This document shows, piece after piece, positions 51,465 to 51,719 of a stretch of 51,719 bases of DNA (positions are counted from its first letter, which is position 1; the number at the start of each line of letters is the position of its first letter). The position numbers and the translations under genes are program-made. A model generated the notes under the pieces. It had not been told where the DNA came from, searched no databases, and was given only the letters and a program-made list of their open reading frames with translations. Origin of the DNA: Clostridiales bacterium (GTDB lineage: Bacteria > Bacillota > Clostridia > Christensenellales > Aristaeellaceae); the NCBI GenBank assembly GCA_004554085.1, contig SFNY01000048.1, positions 1 through 51,719 of the forward strand, read 5' to 3'.

Positions 51465-51719
51465 TCAGTCCTCCTCGTACTGGTCGGTCACGTCCTCGAT
51501 CATCTTGTCCACGTAGACGATGCCGTCCAGATGATCCAGCTCGTGGCAGAAGGCCTGGGCCAGGAAGCCCTCGCCCTCCACCTCGATGTGGCGGCCCTTG
51601 CGATCCTGCGCGTGCACCCGCACCTTCGCGGGGCGCTCCACGGTGCCGCGCTTGCCGGGCACGGACAGGCAGCCCTCCACGCAGGTCTGCACGCCCTCGG
51701 CGGCGATGATCTCCGGGTT
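51465..51719 (-). CDS. def: Peptide deformylase, N-terminal part outside the window
   Basis: The last 84 codons are present. Motif 2 EGCLSVPG and motif 3 HELDH (HExxH-type metal ligands plus catalytic Glu) are intact; the end is DKMIEDVTDQYEED. Motif 1 (GxGLAAxQ) and the start codon lie beyond position 51719. It removes the formyl group from nascent proteins and is the usual partner of fmt directly downstream. Confidence 0.95.
   Translation of the reverse strand, partial: NPEIIAAEGVQTCVEGCLSVPGKRGTVERPAKVRVHAQDRKGRHIEVEGEGFLAQAFCHELDHLDGIVYVDKMIEDVTDQYEED

Overview
The window looks like a high-GC chromosomal segment from a member of the Clostridia (Firmicutes/Bacillota), probably uncultured. 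The reasons are the rpoB-rpoC, L7Ae-like protein, rpsL, rpsG, fusA, tuf order; a def-fmt-rsmB-rlmN-prpC-pknB-rsgA-rpe cluster; RNase Y; a PyrR attenuator; and the ytfI/ytfJ sporulation pair. A more precise placement (for example Christensenellales-like gut bacteria) is only inference. Most genes lie on the minus strand, are tightly packed and often start with GTG or TTG. I saw no tRNA, rRNA, CRISPR array, insertion sequence or prophage.

Layout. 1-14147 (minus): CCA-adding enzyme; rpoB-rpoC with its own promoter and a terminator; then the str operon (L7Ae-like, S12, S7, EF-G, EF-Tu) from a near-consensus promoter. In the assembled sequence EF-G and EF-Tu form ONE uninterrupted reading frame. 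14252-23106: small units comprising xpt plus a HAD phosphatase; DUF4867 plus YdcF; a MATE pump; a LysR regulator divergent from a PQ-loop membrane protein and a broken SGNH hydrolase; and an autoregulated MarR gene with a broken TauE permease. 22345-28607 (minus): polA-coaE-lytic transglycosylase-solute-binding protein-beta-lactamase-like operon. 28803-30118 (plus): a secreted protein of unknown function and a divergent 6-pyruvoyl-tetrahydropterin-synthase-like protein with a zinc ribbon, behind a perfect sigma-A promoter and a long leader. 30196-35961 (minus): a four-gene surface module of CotH kinase with lamin-tail domains, VTC polyphosphate polymerase, DUF4956 membrane protein and a second lamin-tail protein. 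36157-38379: RNase Y and a broken methyltransferase. 38511-40480 (plus): ytfI, a broken ytfJ and an orphan gene behind a hairpin that covers its ribosome binding site. 40537-43804 (minus): pyrR-uraA under a PyrR attenuator, and an exported serpin. 43898-51719 (minus): the translation/Ser-Thr kinase cluster, cut by the window end inside def.

One theme cuts across the window. At least six genes (SGNH hydrolase, TauE, methyltransferase, ytfJ, prpC, rlmN) look as if a short internal segment, from about one base to about 100 bases, has been lost. Five are frameshifted; rlmN is in frame but lacks a core motif. The EF-G/EF-Tu junction, where the whole intergenic spacer and ribosome binding site are missing, fits the same pattern. 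The fusion is therefore either a striking real translation-factor fusion or another product of the same deletion process, biological or from assembly. Raw reads over these junctions are the decisive check.
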